Positions 14,998-16,353 of a DNA stretch of 16,353 bases are shown here, piece after piece. Each line of letters starts with the position of its first letter. Positions within the stretch are counted from its first letter, which is position 1. The notes beneath the pieces are model-generated. The model made no database searches. It was not told the origin of the DNA and was given only the letters and a program-made list of their open reading frames with translations. This DNA comes from Prevotella sp. UBA5387 (GTDB lineage: Bacteria; Bacteroidota; Bacteroidia; Bacteroidales; Bacteroidaceae), in assembly GCA_002407775.1 (NCBI GenBank), contig DHOP01000050.1, positions 1 through 16,353 on the forward strand, read 5' to 3'. The position numbers and the translations under genes are program-made.

Positions 14998-16017
14998 TTA
15001 TGACAACTTCTCGTCATCCATGTTGGTCATCTTTTTATTATGACGAGTGGAGTTGTGGCCTTCTGCGCCAATCTCGTTTTTGTGCTTGTCGTGGGCATCA
15101 TAAGCCTTAACAATACTAGTGACGAGTTTGTGCCTCACTATGTCTTTACTGTCTAGCTCGACAACTGAAATATCAGGGATGTCGCTGAGGATTTCCACAG
15201 CTTCCTTAAGTCCGCTTTTCTGATCGCGTGGCAGGTCTATCTGTGTGAGGTCCCCAGTGATGATCATCTTGGAATTCCATCCCATACGGGTTAGAAACAT
15301 ACGGATTTGGGCTGTTGTAGTGTTTTGTGCCTCGTCAAGAATGACTACGGCATCGCTCAATGTACGCCCACGCATGAAGGCGAGAGGGGCTATTTGGATG
15401 ATGCGCTTGTCCATCATGTCCTGCAATCTAGCAACAGGGATCATGTCTTCCAGGGCATCGTATAATGGCTGAAGATAGGGGTCTATCTTGTCTTTCATGT
15501 CACCCGGGAGAAACCCAAGTTTCTCACCAGCCTCAACAGCCGGTCTACTAAGGATGATTTTCTTAGTACTTTTCTCTTTGAGTGACTTTACAGCAAGTGC
15601 AATGCTTAAGTAAGTTTTACCTGTACCAGCAGGGCCAACGGCAAAAATCATATCCTTCTTGTCGAAGGCATCTACTAAGTGTTGTTGGTTTGCTGACCGA
15701 CTCTTGATAGGCTTGCCAGAAATGTTATAGACTATAACACCTTTTACTGCATCGGCTTTGGTTTGATGACCTTTGATAATATCGAGAATATCTTCGTCGG
15801 AGATAGAGTTGTATTTCAGCACATGTAGTCGCATCTTTTCAATGCATGCCTCAATATTGGCCATCTCCCCGCTATCACCCAGAATACGAATCACGTTATC
15901 TCGTGCCATTATACGGACTTGCGGAAACAGAGACTTTAGCATTTGAAGATGACTATTGTTGACCCCATAGAAGATGACAGGGTCAATGTCCTCCAAAATA
16001 ACGTGTTTCTCGATCAA
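14998..16017 (-). CDS. phoH: PhoH-family ATPase (PhoH/PhoL-like)
   Basis: P-loop NTPase of the PhoH family, 339 residues, cytoplasmic. The exact role is not established; family members are linked to RNA metabolism and ribosome-associated factors such as YbeY. An N-terminal KH-like region (about 1-80, with IRILGDSGEMANIEACI) precedes the ATPase domain. This holds AVGPAGTGKTYLS (126-138, Walker A), SRPAVEAGEKLGFLPGD (157-173), Walker B VVILDEAQN (224-232), and MIITGDLTQIDLP (251-263). The last 30 residues are polar and variable. The start codon is TTG: no ATG lies between it and an in-frame TAA ten bases upstream, and the following IEKHVILEDIDPVIFYG matches the usual N-terminus. First gene of the run ending at pyrF. 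No ybeY is present here. Confidence 0.93.
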   Translation of the reverse strand: MIEKHVILEDIDPVIFYGVNNSHLQMLKSLFPQVRIMARDNVIRILGDSGEMANIEACIEKMRLHVLKYNSISDEDILDIIKGHQTKADAVKGVIVYNISGKPIKSRSANQQHLVDAFDKKDMIFAVGPAGTGKTYLSIALAVKSLKEKSTKKIILSRPAVEAGEKLGFLPGDMKDKIDPYLQPLYDALEDMIPVARLQDMMDKRIIQIAPLAFMRGRTLSDAVVILDEAQNTTTAQIRMFLTRMGWNSKMIITGDLTQIDLPRDQKSGLKEAVEILSDIPDISVVELDSKDIVRHKLVTSIVKAYDAHDKHKNEIGAEGHNSTRHNKKMTNMDDEKLS

Positions 16018-16026
16018 TGCTTCAGT

Positions 16027-16353
16027 TTATGATTTCATAAATACTAATGTTGCAAAATTACAAAGAATATGTGAAACCGAAAACAAATTGAAGAAATTTA
16101 TTATCGTTCTATGCCAGTGGTTTATATAAGGATGACTAGTAGTGCTGTGCGGTGTTGTCTTATAGATATAGAATCGATGAATACTCCAAAGATAATGATT
16201 AATCTTCAATTGAAGATCATGATATGCTTTGATAGTGGAAGGTATGAATTCATACTCTACTTTTGGAAGAACATCAACATTTTTAGTATTGGAAACTTTG
16301 TCATAATATTTCATTATATGCACAATAAAGGTAGATTCAAGTACCAAGTGCGA
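16027..16353 (-). CDS. Doubtful open frame, possible C-terminal end of an unknown protein
   Basis: A frame without stops runs from the window edge to a TAA ten bases before phoH and in the same frame. From its first internal ATG (16314) it would give about 95 residues. These include a polar stretch with KVEYEFIP and KAYHDLQLKINHY, then a hydrophobic end (INFFNLFSVSHILCNFATLVF). No family is recognised. The 3' part covers the likely phoH promoter box, which argues against it being real. Kept because the frame stays open to the edge and cannot be judged from here. Confidence 0.18.
   Translation of the reverse strand, partial: SHLVLESTFIVHIMKYYDKVSNTKNVDVLPKVEYEFIPSTIKAYHDLQLKINHYLWSIHRFYIYKTTPHSTTSHPYINHWHRTIINFFNLFSVSHILCNFATLVFMKS
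16053..16087 (-). promoter_or_regulatory. Putative phoH promoter (TAATTTTG with upstream TTTG)
   Basis: TAATTTTG (16053-16060, minus strand) fits the Bacteroidota -7 element, and TTTG at 16084-16087 could be the -33 element. The spacing of 23 bases is somewhat long. Transcription would begin about 25-30 bases before the TTG start. Confidence 0.5.
16202..16217. repeat. Perfect 16-base palindrome upstream of phoH
   Basis: ATCTTCAATTGAAGAT reads the same on both strands. Its centre lies about 39 bases from that of the next palindrome. It could be a regulator site; nothing further supports a role. Confidence 0.4.
16242..16255. repeat. Perfect 14-base palindrome upstream of phoH
   Basis: GTATGAATTCATAC is a perfect dyad close to the previous one but of different sequence. 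Its position far upstream of the -7 box would suit an operator or an unrelated upstream gene. Confidence 0.35.

Larger units (their letters stand above)
16018..16353. other. Region upstream of phoH, mostly non-coding
   Basis: An A+T-rich stretch to the window edge. It holds the phoH promoter-like box, a second TATCTTTG box (16187-16194), two perfect palindromes and one doubtful open frame. No RNA gene is recognisable. Confidence 0.55.

Noticed and set aside
263..16017. Mobile element, prophage or defence island
   Set aside because: No transposase, integrase, nuclease or phage-like gene is seen; the genes are core housekeeping with even character.

Overview
The window looks like a core-genome segment of a Bacteroidales bacterium, most likely Prevotella/Segatella (Prevotellaceae). 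Four things point there: an lpxC-fabZ fusion gene, the lpxD-lpxC/fabZ-lpxA order, the protein flavour of PurM, PurC, UbiE and PhoH, and promoter-like TAnnTTTG boxes (the Bacteroidota -7 element) upstream of several transcription units. Genus assignment is inference from remembered family sequences; no search was run. All 13 confident genes lie on the minus strand, so transcription runs from high to low coordinates. None is visibly broken or frameshifted.

Layout in transcription order. (1) A 336-base leader region holds a likely promoter for phoH, two perfect palindromes and a doubtful open frame that runs off the right edge. (2) A compact run of seven genes follows: phoH, purC, ubiE, aroE, purM, prfA and pyrF. 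Apart from a 104-base gap after phoH, gaps are 50 bases or less, and one junction is a TAATG stop/start overlap. The run closes with a good intrinsic terminator behind pyrF. (3) About 400 bases without a gene follow, rich in short A+T repeats and ending in the promoter-like box of the next unit. (4) An envelope operon comes next: lpxD, lpxC/fabZ, lpxA and then miaA. (5) A class A penicillin-binding protein gene has its own -7-like box and a strong ribosome binding site. (6) Beyond a strong palindromic hairpin lies a Pif1/RecD-like helicase gene with a C-terminal TPR-like segment. (7) The left 262 bases carry a degenerate 22-base periodic repeat.

The genes supply housekeeping functions. LpxA, LpxC and LpxD make the first committed lipid A intermediates, and FabZ feeds hydroxyacyl/acyl chain metabolism from the same polypeptide as LpxC. 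The class A PBP builds peptidoglycan. PurC, PurM and PyrF serve nucleotide synthesis, AroE the shikimate pathway and UbiE menaquinone. PrfA and MiaA serve translation, and PhoH is a nucleotide-binding protein linked to RNA metabolism.

I do not see a new multi-gene system here. The points most worth a second look are non-coding: the 22-base periodic array, the hairpin abutting the helicase start, the repeat cluster upstream of lpxD, and the paired palindromes with a TTG-started phoH.
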